Origin: Acidovorax soli
GTDB lineage: Bacteria; Pseudomonadota; Gammaproteobacteria; Burkholderiales; Burkholderiaceae_C
Direction of reading: 5' to 3'
DNA length: 64,000 nt
Assembly (NCBI RefSeq): GCF_014207955.1
Contig: NZ_JACHLK010000002.1
Coordinates: forward strand, 124,001-188,000
Shown here: positions 8,205-16,228 of the stretch, piece by piece
Numbering within the stretch: position 1 is the stretch's first letter
Layout: the number at the start of each line of letters is the position of its first letter
The notes under the pieces: generated by a model
Databases searched by the model: none
Told to the model about the DNA's origin: nothing
What the model saw: the letters and a program-made list of their open reading frames with translations, nothing else
Program-made: the position numbers and the translations under genes

Positions 8205-9985
8205 GCTCCGCACCGCACAAGCCGCTGGGCTTTGCCGGCCTGATCGGCATGGCGCCCTGGGCGCTGCTGGGCGCCTCGCTGCTGGCCATCGCCTCGGCCG
8301 CACTGTCGCTGGCGCCGTTCTATGTGCTGTACCGCATGGCGCTGGCGATCTTTGCGCCGGTGCCGGACACGGAGGCCATCCGCCACCTGGCCCTGCTGGC
8401 GGTGGCTGCCATCGCACTGCGCTGGCTGATGATGGCGGCCAGCCATGCGCTCGCGCACCTGGGCGCATTCTCGGTGCTGTTCCAGCTGCGCCTGCGGCTG
8501 GCGCGGCAACTGGCGCGGGTGCCCATGGATTTCTTCGCACGCCACGGCAGCGGCAGCCTGCGCAAGACGGTGGTCGACGACACCGGCGCCATGGAGGGCT
8601 TTCTGGCCCATATGCTGCCCGACGTGGTGGCCAGCCTCACCGTGCCCCTGGCGGCGCTGGCGCTGATGGCGGCCATGGACTGGCGCCTCACGCTGGCCGC
8701 GCTGGCTCCCTTGCCGGTGGCGGTGCTGCTGCAGGCGGTGCTGCTGCGCGATTCGGGCGAGCGCATGCGCGAATGGCATGGGCTGCAGGCCGGCATCGCC
8801 ACGCAGATCGTGGAGTTCCTGCGCGGCATGCCCGTGGTCAAGGTCTTCGGCCTGTCCGCGCAGTCCTTCGGCCGGCTGGACGATGCCATCCAGGGCGCCG
8901 TGCGCTGGGTGGACCGCTACTCTGCGGGGTCTGCAGGCGGCTGGGCCATGTTCATGGCGCTGCTGTCGGCCAACCTGGTGGTGGTGGCACCGCTGGGTGC
9001 CTGGCTGCATGCCCGCGGACAGGTGGATGCCGCCACGCTGGTGCTGTTTCTGCTGGTTGCGCCGCTGGTGCTGCAGCCCCTGCTGCGGCTGACCTTTGCC
9101 TTTGGCGAGCAGGCACGACGTGCCGAGGCGCTGCGGCGCATCGGTGAGGTATTGGCGGCCCCGGTGCTGCGGGATGTGCCGGGTGCGCAGGCCCCGGCGC
9201 TGGCGGTGCCGCACGGCATTGCATTTGACAACGTCGAGTTTGCCTACGGCGATGGGGTTGGCGAGGCCCAGGCCCTGCAGGGCATCAGCTTCGAGGCCCC
9301 GGCGGGCCGCGTCACGGCACTGGTCGGCCCGTCGGGCGCGGGCAAGAGCACGGTGGCCCGGCTGCTGCCACGCCTGCACGAGGTGAGCGGCGGTGCAGTG
9401 CGCGTGGCCGGGCGGGATGTGCGCCAGTGGCCGCAGGCGGCACTGCTCTCGCGCATGGCCATCGTGTTCCAGGAAGTGCACCTGTTCCACGGCACCGTGC
9501 GCGACAACCTGCGCATGGCGCGCCCGGGGGCGAGCGATGAAGAGCTGGTGGCCGCCGCCACCACAGCCCGTGCGCACGACTTCATTGTGCGCCTGCCGCA
9601 GGGCTATGACACACCCATCGGCGAGCGCGGCGCGCGCCTGTCGGGCGGCGAGCGCCAGCGCCTGTCCATCGCCCGGGCGCTGCTCAAGGATGCGCCCATT
9701 GTGCTGCTCGACGAAGCCATGGCCCATGCCGATGCCGAGAACGAGCTGCTGATCCAGCAGGCGCTGGACGTGGCCTGCCAGGGGCGTACGGTGCTGGTCA
9801 TCGCGCACCGGCTGCACACCGTGCGCCAGGCGGCGCACATCGTGGTGCTGGACCAGGGCCGCATTGCCGGCCAGGGCCGGCACGAGGAGCTGCTGGCCGG
9901 CTGCGCGCTGTACCGCCAGCTGTGGCGGGACCATGAGGACGCACGCGACTGGACATTGGGTTCGGAACTCGGAGGCGCGCCATGA
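8201..9985 (+). CDS. ABC half-transporter (fused permease/ATPase), YbtP-like
   Basis: A 594-residue type IV exporter-fold protein with a membrane domain of six helices (about residues 1-320) and a C-terminal ATPase. Walker A GPSGAGKST is at about 376, the signature LSGGERQR at about 480, and Walker B IVLLDEA at about 500. The D-loop region reads AMAHADAENE rather than the common ATSALD, a variation also seen in siderophore-type half-transporters such as IrtA/IrtB and YbtP relatives. It overlaps both neighbours by the ATGA arrangement. With the next gene it should form a heterodimer that imports, despite the exporter fold, or processes the ferri-siderophore. Confidence 0.88.
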   Translation: MSSAPHKPLGFAGLIGMAPWALLGASLLAIASAALSLAPFYVLYRMALAIFAPVPDTEAIRHLALLAVAAIALRWLMMAASHALAHLGAFSVLFQLRLRLARQLARVPMDFFARHGSGSLRKTVVDDTGAMEGFLAHMLPDVVASLTVPLAALALMAAMDWRLTLAALAPLPVAVLLQAVLLRDSGERMREWHGLQAGIATQIVEFLRGMPVVKVFGLSAQSFGRLDDAIQGAVRWVDRYSAGSAGGWAMFMALLSANLVVVAPLGAWLHARGQVDAATLVLFLLVAPLVLQPLLRLTFAFGEQARRAEALRRIGEVLAAPVLRDVPGAQAPALAVPHGIAFDNVEFAYGDGVGEAQALQGISFEAPAGRVTALVGPSGAGKSTVARLLPRLHEVSGGAVRVAGRDVRQWPQAALLSRMAIVFQEVHLFHGTVRDNLRMARPGASDEELVAAATTARAHDFIVRLPQGYDTPIGERGARLSGGERQRLSIARALLKDAPIVLLDEAMAHADAENELLIQQALDVACQGRTVLVIAHRLHTVRQAAHIVVLDQGRIAGQGRHEELLAGCALYRQLWRDHEDARDWTLGSELGGAP

Positions 9986-11745
9986 TCCGCACCCTGGTAC
10001 TGGCCGGCCATGAACTGGCCGGCTACACCGACAAACGGCTGCGCCGCGGCCTGCGCTGGTCGGTGGCCGAGTCGCTGTTCGCCGCCGTGCCCTTCGGCAT
10101 CGTCGCATGGCTGTTGCTCGATGTGTTGCGCGGCACTGGCTCCGTGCAGCGTGCCGGGGGGGCTGCGCTGGTTCTGCTGGCCTGCCTGGTGGTGCGCATC
10201 GCCTGCGCGCGCCGGGCCATGCCCACCATCTTCTCGGGCGCCTACGCGATGATGGGCCAGGCGCGCCTGCGCGTGGCCGACCACCTGCGCCGCCTGCCCC
10301 TGGGCTGGCTGGCCGGCCGGCGCAGCGGCAGCCTGGCCGCCACTTTGGCGGCCGACATGCAACTCGTGGAGGACATCTGGGCCCACTTTCTGGGCGTGTT
10401 CTTCGGCGGGCTCCTGGTGCCGGCCTTCCTGTCGGTGCTGCTGCTGTGGCTGGACTGGCGGCTGGGCCTGGCTGTGCTGGCCACACTGCCCCTGGCGTTT
10501 GGCCTGCTGGTGGTGGGCCAGCGCGTGCTGATCGCCCAGGCCGGCAAGCTGCAGGCAGCCAACGCCCACGGCCAGGCCGAGGTGCTGGACTATGTGCAGG
10601 GCATTGCCGTGGTGCGTGCCTTCGAGCCCGCAGGGGAGGGCGGCGCCACCTTCCAACGCCTTGCGACGGCGCTGGCCGCCATGCGCCGCCAGGCCCTGGC
10701 CATCGAGCTGTGGCCCACGCCGCTGGTTGCGCTGTTCGGCTGTGCGGTGGAGTCGGGCTTTGCGCTGGCCGTGTGGCTGGGCGCACAGCGCCTGGGCAGC
10801 ACGCTCAGCGGCGAGATGCTGCTGGTGTTTGCCGTGCTCTCGCTGCCGGTGTACCGCCAGTTGTTCGAGGTGGGGCTGTCGTTCTTGCTGCTGCGCTATG
10901 CGCAGGAGGCGATGCAGCGCATCCGCGACCTGCTGGCCGAGCCCGCGCTGCCCGAGCCCGCCGAGCCGCAGGCACCGCAAGGCCATGCCATTGAACTGGC
11001 GGATGTGCGCTTTGGCTATGGCGGGGGAGAGGGGGAGCCCGTGCTGCACGGCATCAGCGCCCATATCCCCGAGCGCAGTCTCACGGCGGTGGTCGGGCGC
11101 TCGGGCTCGGGCAAGACCACCTTGCTGCACCTGGTGGCGCGGCTGTGGGACGTGGATGCCGGCGCCGTGCGCATCGGCGGGGTGGACGTGCGTGCCATGG
11201 GATCCGAGCTGCTGCACCGCCAGGTGGCCATGGCCTTCCAGGACGTGGTGCTGTTCTCGGGCACGGTGCGCGAGAACCTGGCCATCGGCAGGCCCGGCGC
11301 CACGCATGAAGAGATTGTGGCGGCAGCGCGCCTGGCCGAGGCGCACGGCTTCATCGAACGCTTGCCCGAGGGCTACGACACGCCGCTGGGGGAGGGCGGA
11401 GCCCGGTTGTCGGGCGGTGAGCGCCAGCGCATCTCGATTGCGCGCGCCCTGCTCAAGGACGCGCCCATCGTGCTGCTCGATGAGGCCACGGCCAGCGTGG
11501 ACCCCTCGAACGCGGCGCAGATCCAGCGTGCGCTTTCGACCCTGGTGCGCGACCGCACCGTGGTCGTCATCGCCCACCGGCTGCGCAGCGTGGTGCATGC
11601 GGACCAGATCCTGGTGCTGGACGGCGGCCGGCTGGTGGAGCAGGGCCGCCATGCCGAGCTGCTGGCGCGTGGCGGGGTGTATGCCACGCTATGGCAGTGT
11701 CAGCAGCAGACCCGGCAATGGCAAATCGGCGCCGCAGCGCCATAG
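9982..11745 (+). CDS. ABC half-transporter (fused permease/ATPase), YbtQ-like
   Basis: A 587-residue partner of the preceding half-transporter. The membrane domain covers about 1-330. The ATPase has Walker A GRSGSGKTT (about 372), signature LSGGERQR (about 476) and an orthodox Walker B/D-loop (IVLLDEATASVD). One canonical and one variant D-loop suggests a heterodimer with unequal ATP sites, as in IrtAB. The start overlaps the upstream stop by 4 bases, closing a receptor-MFS-ABC-ABC operon. Only 2 bases separate its stop from that of the convergent aldo/keto reductase, so no room exists for a dedicated terminator. Confidence 0.88.
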   Translation: MIRTLVLAGHELAGYTDKRLRRGLRWSVAESLFAAVPFGIVAWLLLDVLRGTGSVQRAGGAALVLLACLVVRIACARRAMPTIFSGAYAMMGQARLRVADHLRRLPLGWLAGRRSGSLAATLAADMQLVEDIWAHFLGVFFGGLLVPAFLSVLLLWLDWRLGLAVLATLPLAFGLLVVGQRVLIAQAGKLQAANAHGQAEVLDYVQGIAVVRAFEPAGEGGATFQRLATALAAMRRQALAIELWPTPLVALFGCAVESGFALAVWLGAQRLGSTLSGEMLLVFAVLSLPVYRQLFEVGLSFLLLRYAQEAMQRIRDLLAEPALPEPAEPQAPQGHAIELADVRFGYGGGEGEPVLHGISAHIPERSLTAVVGRSGSGKTTLLHLVARLWDVDAGAVRIGGVDVRAMGSELLHRQVAMAFQDVVLFSGTVRENLAIGRPGATHEEIVAAARLAEAHGFIERLPEGYDTPLGEGGARLSGGERQRISIARALLKDAPIVLLDEATASVDPSNAAQIQRALSTLVRDRTVVVIAHRLRSVVHADQILVLDGGRLVEQGRHAELLARGGVYATLWQCQQQTRQWQIGAAAP

Positions 11746-11747
11746 GC

Positions 11748-12701
11748 TTATTCGGCGCTGGCGGTGCCCAGCGTAGCCAGTGCCTCGGCGTCCAGTGTGA
11801 GCTGGCTGGCCTTCACCAGGTCCTGCAGCTGTGCCAGCGAGGTGGCGCTGGCGATGGGGGCGGTGATGCCCGGCTGCACGATCTGCCAGGCCACCGCCAC
11901 CTGGCCGGGCGTGGCGTTCAGGCGCGCGGCCACGGTGTCCAGCGCGGCCAGGATGCGCAGGCCGCGCGCATTGAGGTACTTGGCCGTGGTGTTCTTGCCG
12001 CGCGCGCTCTTGGCGGCGTCGGCCTCGGTGCGGTACTTGCCGGTGAGAAAGCCCGCGGCCAACGCATAGAAGTTGATCACGCCCACGCCCTGGTCCACGC
12101 ACAGCGGCTGCAGTTCCTTCTCGAACACGGCGCGGTCGTACAGGTTGAACAGGGGCTGCAGGCTTTCGTAGCGCACCAGGCCCAGGCGCTCGCTGGTCGC
12201 CAGGGCCTCACCCAGGCGCGCCGCCGTGAAGTTGGAGGCGCCAATGGCACGCACCTTGCCGGCCTTGACCAGGTCGTCGTAGGCACCCAGGGTGTCGGCC
12301 AGCGGCACGCTGGCATCGTCGTCGTGCGACTGGTAGAGATCGATGTGGTCGGTCTGCAGGCGCTTGAGCGAGGCCTCCACCGCCTGGCGGATGTATTCGG
12401 GGCGCAGGCCCACCTTGCCGTCACCCATGTCCTTGCCGACCTTGGTGGCCAGCACGATCTGGTTGCGCTTGCCCGACTTGGCCAGCCAGCGGCCGATCAC
12501 GGCTTCGGATTCGCCGCCCGCGTGGCCCGGCACCCAGCGCGAGTACACGTCGGCCGTGTCGATGAAATTGAAGCCCGCATCCAGCCAGGCATCGAGCAGC
12601 GAAAACGAGGTGGCCTCATCGGCCGTCCAGCCGAAGACATTGCCGCCAAAGCACAGGGGAGAAACTTGCAGGCCCGAGCGGCCCAGGGGACGGAGGTTCA
12701 T
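11748..12701 (-). CDS. Aldo/keto reductase
   Basis: A 317-residue TIM-barrel NADPH-dependent oxidoreductase. The catalytic tetrad is complete: Asp48 and Tyr53 (FIDTADVYS), Lys87 (LATKVG) and His126 (YQSHDDD). The nucleotide-binding end reads PIASATSLAQLQDL. It resembles the YajO/Tas-type subgroup of AKRs, with the N-terminal LGRSGLQVSPLCFGGNVFGW signature. The substrate cannot be assigned. It is transcribed alone, convergent with the siderophore operon. Confidence 0.9.
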   Translation of the reverse strand: MNLRPLGRSGLQVSPLCFGGNVFGWTADEATSFSLLDAWLDAGFNFIDTADVYSRWVPGHAGGESEAVIGRWLAKSGKRNQIVLATKVGKDMGDGKVGLRPEYIRQAVEASLKRLQTDHIDLYQSHDDDASVPLADTLGAYDDLVKAGKVRAIGASNFTAARLGEALATSERLGLVRYESLQPLFNLYDRAVFEKELQPLCVDQGVGVINFYALAAGFLTGKYRTEADAAKSARGKNTTAKYLNARGLRILAALDTVAARLNATPGQVAVAWQIVQPGITAPIASATSLAQLQDLVKASQLTLDAEALATLGTASAE

Positions 12702-12984
12702 GGAGCAGGATTCCTTGGTGGAGAAAGGTTCACAGGCATTGTTGCTGCTTTTGGCAAGTGCTGCTGGCGCAGGGCTCTGCGCTGCCAGCAGGCCTGTGCG
12801 TGATCTTGTTCACGGCTGGGGCGCCTGCGGCGCTGCCGGCCTATGGACTTCAGGGCGGTGCCAAAGAGACACTTCGCCCAGCCGCAAGGAACCCGTGACT
12901 TGCAGGCCTTGGTGGGTACCCACGGGGATATCTGGCAAGCCCGGATCTGCAGAGCTCCTGGTCTACGCCTTCACCGGAGAAACC

Positions 12985-14004
12985 ATGATGCGATCAACTA
13001 CCAGGTGCGCAGTGACCTTGGCCCTCGGCGCCATGCTCGCGGCCACGGCGCAGGCCGAACCGACCGTGCGCCCATCCAGCCGCGACGCGGCGCGGCAATG
13101 GCTCGAAAGCTCCTTCCCCTCCCTTTTTCCTGCCGGCGCCGGGCAGGACGGAATGGCCGGGCCCTATGCCTACCGGTTCTACGCCTCGGTGGGCAATGCC
13201 TTTGCCTTCAGCGAGGGCCGGTTTCTGGTGGCCAGCCAAAGCCAGACCGCAGGGCAGATCGTGGACCTGACGGCCGCCCTGTGCCAGCTCAATGCGGCGC
13301 TGTGCGAGAACACCTCCGTGCCCCCGCCCGGCACGGGCACCGGGGCCGCGTCGGACTGCTTCAACCCCGCGCTGCTGCAACAGGGCACGACCTACCGCTG
13401 GGACTGGCAGTCAGCCGATGGCGCCGTGCAGTTCAGCACCGAAGGCCGCATCAACCCCCCTGCCAGCTTTGCCGGGCAGTCCGGGCTGATCGAGACCGAG
13501 CGCACGGTGCTGGTGAGCAAGGCGGGCGCCACCACGTTCAATGCCCGGGTGTGGGAATACGACACGCTGGAGAGCACCCCCCAGGGCCCGGTGCTGCTGC
13601 GCTATGGCAGCACCGCGCGCGTGGAGGCACCGGTGGCGGGCATGCGGACCACCATGGTGCTCAGCCCGGCCAACCGCGTGCGCGACTTTGCGCTGGCGCT
13701 CAACGAGAGCTACACGATCAATGAGGTGCGCCAGACCACCATGGAGCTCCCGGGCCTGCCGACCCAGACCAGCACGACCCGCGAATCACAGACCATCACC
13801 TACCGCGGCCAGGAAAGCGTGACCGTGCCCGCCGGCACCTACATGGCCTGCAAGTTCGAGTGGACCAATGGCACGCGCGTGTCGGCGGGGTGGACGGCCA
13901 AGGGCGCGGGCCTGCCCCTGGTGATCACGGGCGACGATGGTGCGGGCAACCCGGTCACGCTGTACATCAAGTCCAGCTCGCACATCAACGGTCACCCCAT
14001 ATAG
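12985..14004 (+). CDS. Secreted protein of unknown function
   Basis: A 339-residue protein with a signal peptide (MMRSTTRCAVTLALGAMLAATAQA). GGAGA sits just before two adjacent ATGs at 12985 and 12988. After a region rich in Ser/Phe/Pro (WLESSFPSLFPAG) and a Pro/Gly linker near residue 110, the remainder is beta-rich with alternating hydrophobics and ends ITLYIKSSSH-like, suggesting an extracellular or outer-surface beta protein. Two Cys pairs may form disulfides. I do not recognise the family. The 283 bases upstream hold no other gene. The 3' end overlaps the convergent chromate transporter gene by 13 bases. Confidence 0.75.
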   Translation: MMRSTTRCAVTLALGAMLAATAQAEPTVRPSSRDAARQWLESSFPSLFPAGAGQDGMAGPYAYRFYASVGNAFAFSEGRFLVASQSQTAGQIVDLTAALCQLNAALCENTSVPPPGTGTGAASDCFNPALLQQGTTYRWDWQSADGAVQFSTEGRINPPASFAGQSGLIETERTVLVSKAGATTFNARVWEYDTLESTPQGPVLLRYGSTARVEAPVAGMRTTMVLSPANRVRDFALALNESYTINEVRQTTMELPGLPTQTSTTRESQTITYRGQESVTVPAGTYMACKFEWTNGTRVSAGWTAKGAGLPLVITGDDGAGNPVTLYIKSSSHINGHPI

Positions 14005-14591
14005 CCGAGTGCGCCCAGCAGGGCGCCGGCACCCAGCATCCACAGCAGGTGCAGGCGCGTCTTCCACACCAGCAGCATGGTCACCACGGTGGTCAGCCAC
14101 AGCGGCCAGGCGGTGGCCAGGCCGCCATGGGCCTGGGCCAGCACCCAGGTGGTGGCCAGCAGCAGGCCGATGACCACCGGCACCATGCCCTGCTTGAAGG
14201 CGCGCACGCCGCGCCGCTCGCGGTTGCGGTGGCCCCAGCGCGTGGCCAGCCAGGTCAGCAGGCTGCTGGGCAGCATCACGCCCACCATGCACAAGGCCAT
14301 GCCCAGGGCGCCCAGGGCCCAGCCCAGCGGGCCAGCCCCGCCGGCATTGAGCCCCACGTTCCAGCCCAGCAGGGCGATGAAGAGCACATTGGGCCCGGGG
14401 GCCGCCTGTGCGATGGCGATGGATGCGTTGAACTGCGGGTCGGCCAGCCAGGCGTTCTTTTCCACCAGAAAGCGGTGCATGTCGGGCGCGGTGGCAATGG
14501 CGCCGCCCACGGCCAGCAGCGACAGCGACATGTAGTACAGGAAGAGCTGCAACCAGTCGGCCCAGCCCAGGTGGATGCTGGCGCCCGTCAT
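13992..14591 (-). CDS. chrA: Chromate transporter, second subunit of bipartite ChrA
   Basis: A 199-residue membrane protein with about six helices, equal to one half of full-length ChrA (about 400 residues). Visible landmarks are LSLLAVGGAIATAPDMHRF near the N-terminus and the conserved AQAAPGPNVLF motif. Short-chain CHR proteins act as pairs, exporting chromate from the cytoplasm with the proton gradient. The ATG at 14589-14591 overlaps the stop of the partner gene by 4 bases (ATGA), so the two are co-translated. Substrate is inferred from the family; some CHR proteins have not been shown to move chromate. Confidence 0.85.
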   Translation of the reverse strand: MTGASIHLGWADWLQLFLYYMSLSLLAVGGAIATAPDMHRFLVEKNAWLADPQFNASIAIAQAAPGPNVLFIALLGWNVGLNAGGAGPLGWALGALGMALCMVGVMLPSSLLTWLATRWGHRNRERRGVRAFKQGMVPVVIGLLLATTWVLAQAHGGLATAWPLWLTTVVTMLLVWKTRLHLLWMLGAGALLGALGYMG

Positions 14592-15181
14592 GGCGCGAGC
14601 TTTCGCCAGGTGAGCAGGCAGGCTGTTCCGCCCAGCAGGGGCAGGGTCCAGACCAGCGGCCAGCGCAGCACGGCCATGGCCACCACGGTAAGCACCGTGA
14701 TCACCGAACAAACGGCCGGGCCGAGCGGGTGGGTGCGCAGCGTGGCCGAGAGCTTGAGCCCGGTACCCGCAATCAGCCCGGCGGCCACCGCGCCCATGCC
14801 GCGCAGCGCACCGGCCACTGCCGGGTGGCTGGCGAACTGGGCGTAGACCACGGCCAGCGTCAGCACCAGCATGAGCGGAAACAGCAGCATGCCGGCCAGC
14901 GCCGCCAGCGCGCCACGCCAGCCGAAGTAGCGGTCGCCGATGGTGATGGAGAGGTTCACCACATTGGGGCCGGGCATGATCTGCGCCACCGCCCATTCCT
15001 CGACGAATTCCTCGTTCGTCATCCAGCGCTTGCGCTCCACCAGTTCGCGCTGCACCACGGCCAGCACCCCGCCAAAGCCTTGCAGCGCCAGCCAGGTGAA
15101 GGACCAGAACAGGTCGGTGCAGTTGCGCGGGGCCGGGCGGGGCTCTGCCGGAGTGGAGGGGCTGGGGGAAGGCGGGACCAT
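14588..15181 (-). CDS. chrA: Chromate transporter, first subunit of bipartite ChrA
   Basis: A 197-residue membrane protein forming the other half of a short-chain CHR pair. The diagnostic motifs are LALQGFGGVLAVVQREL (the FGG segment) and QIMPGPNVVNL. The start is taken at 15181; the ATG is followed by a Pro/Ser-rich cytoplasmic tail before the first helix, and no convincing ribosome site is seen, so the true start could be slightly different. Divergent from the FAA-hydrolase gene with 114 bp between starts. Confidence 0.83.
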   Translation of the reverse strand: MVPPSPSPSTPAEPRPAPRNCTDLFWSFTWLALQGFGGVLAVVQRELVERKRWMTNEEFVEEWAVAQIMPGPNVVNLSITIGDRYFGWRGALAALAGMLLFPLMLVLTLAVVYAQFASHPAVAGALRGMGAVAAGLIAGTGLKLSATLRTHPLGPAVCSVITVLTVVAMAVLRWPLVWTLPLLGGTACLLTWRKLAP

Positions 15182-15295
15182 GGATGCAGGGCAGGGAAGA
15201 CAAAGACCGGGCGCAAGCGGATGTGCCCCTGCGATGGTAAACGCCCGCCGGTGGGTATGCTGGCGTCCTCCCGTTTCCCTTGAACCATTTCCCAT

Positions 15296-16141
15296 ATGAA
15301 ACTCATCCGTTACGGCCAGGCTGGTGCCGAGCGTCCCGGCCTGCTCGACGCCCAGGGCGTGCTGCGCGACCTGTCCATGCTGCTGCCCGAGCTGGGGCCG
15401 GCCCAGCTCAACCCGCGCACGCTGGCGGCCCTGGCCGCCATCGACGCCACCCGCCTGCCCGCCGTGGAAGGCACGCCGCGCCTGGGTTGCCCCGTGGGCG
15501 GCGTGGGCAAGATCGTCTGCGTGGGCCTGAACTACGCCGACCATGCGGCCGAGGCCGGCATGCAGGCGCCGGCCGAGCCGGTGCTGTTCATGAAGGCTGT
15601 CACCTCGCTCAACGGCCCGAACGACGAGGTGCGCATACCGCCTGGATCACAGAAAACCGACTGGGAGGTGGAGCTGGGCCTGGTCATCGGCACGCGCGCC
15701 AGCCATGTCAGCGAAGATGCTGCACCGCAGCATGTGGCCGGCTATGTGCTGGCCAACGATGTGTCGGAGCGTGCTTACCAGATCGAGCGCGGCGGCCAGT
15801 GGGTCAAGGGCAAGAGCTACGACACCTTTGCCCCCATCGGCCCCTGGCTGGTGACCGCGGACGAGGTGGCCGACCCGCATGCGCTGGACCTGTGGCTCGA
15901 AGTCAACGGCCAGCGCGTGCAGAACGGCAACACGCGCAACTTCATTTTCGGCTTGCCCAAGGTGATCTCGTACATCAGCCAGTTCATGACGCTGGAGCCT
16001 GGCGACATTGTGCTCACCGGCACCCCCGCCGGCGTGGGCCTGGGCCAGAAGCCCGCGCCCTGGTTCCTCAAGCCCGGCGATGTGGTGCGCCTGGGCGCCT
16101 CGGGGCTGGGCGAGCAGCGCCAGGTCTTCGTGGGCGGCTGA
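15296..16141 (+). CDS. Fumarylacetoacetate hydrolase (FAH) family protein
   Basis: A 281-residue metal-dependent hydrolase/decarboxylase of the FAH fold, cytosolic. The metal-binding carboxylates lie in DWEVELGLVIG and in the ANDVSER segment; the conserved LTGTPAGVG turn follows near residue 240. The family acts on 2-keto acids with C-C bond cleavage or on acylpyruvates, so ureidoglycolate lyase-like, HHDD isomerase-like and acylpyruvase roles are all possible. No neighbouring aromatic-catabolism genes narrow the choice. Confidence 0.88.
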   Translation: MKLIRYGQAGAERPGLLDAQGVLRDLSMLLPELGPAQLNPRTLAALAAIDATRLPAVEGTPRLGCPVGGVGKIVCVGLNYADHAAEAGMQAPAEPVLFMKAVTSLNGPNDEVRIPPGSQKTDWEVELGLVIGTRASHVSEDAAPQHVAGYVLANDVSERAYQIERGGQWVKGKSYDTFAPIGPWLVTADEVADPHALDLWLEVNGQRVQNGNTRNFIFGLPKVISYISQFMTLEPGDIVLTGTPAGVGLGQKPAPWFLKPGDVVRLGASGLGEQRQVFVGG

Positions 16142-16228
16142 ATGGCCCTGCCCGGGGAGTAGGGTGGGCACAACGCGCCGGGCCAATGTGCTTGCGGCGC
16201 GCAAAGCGGGGCGTGGATACTCTCGGCT

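Noticed and set aside
12702..12984. A long in-frame extension (from 12343) of the secreted protein gene
   Set aside because: The upstream part is antisense to the aldo/keto reductase; the signal peptide and ribosome site at 12985 fix the start.
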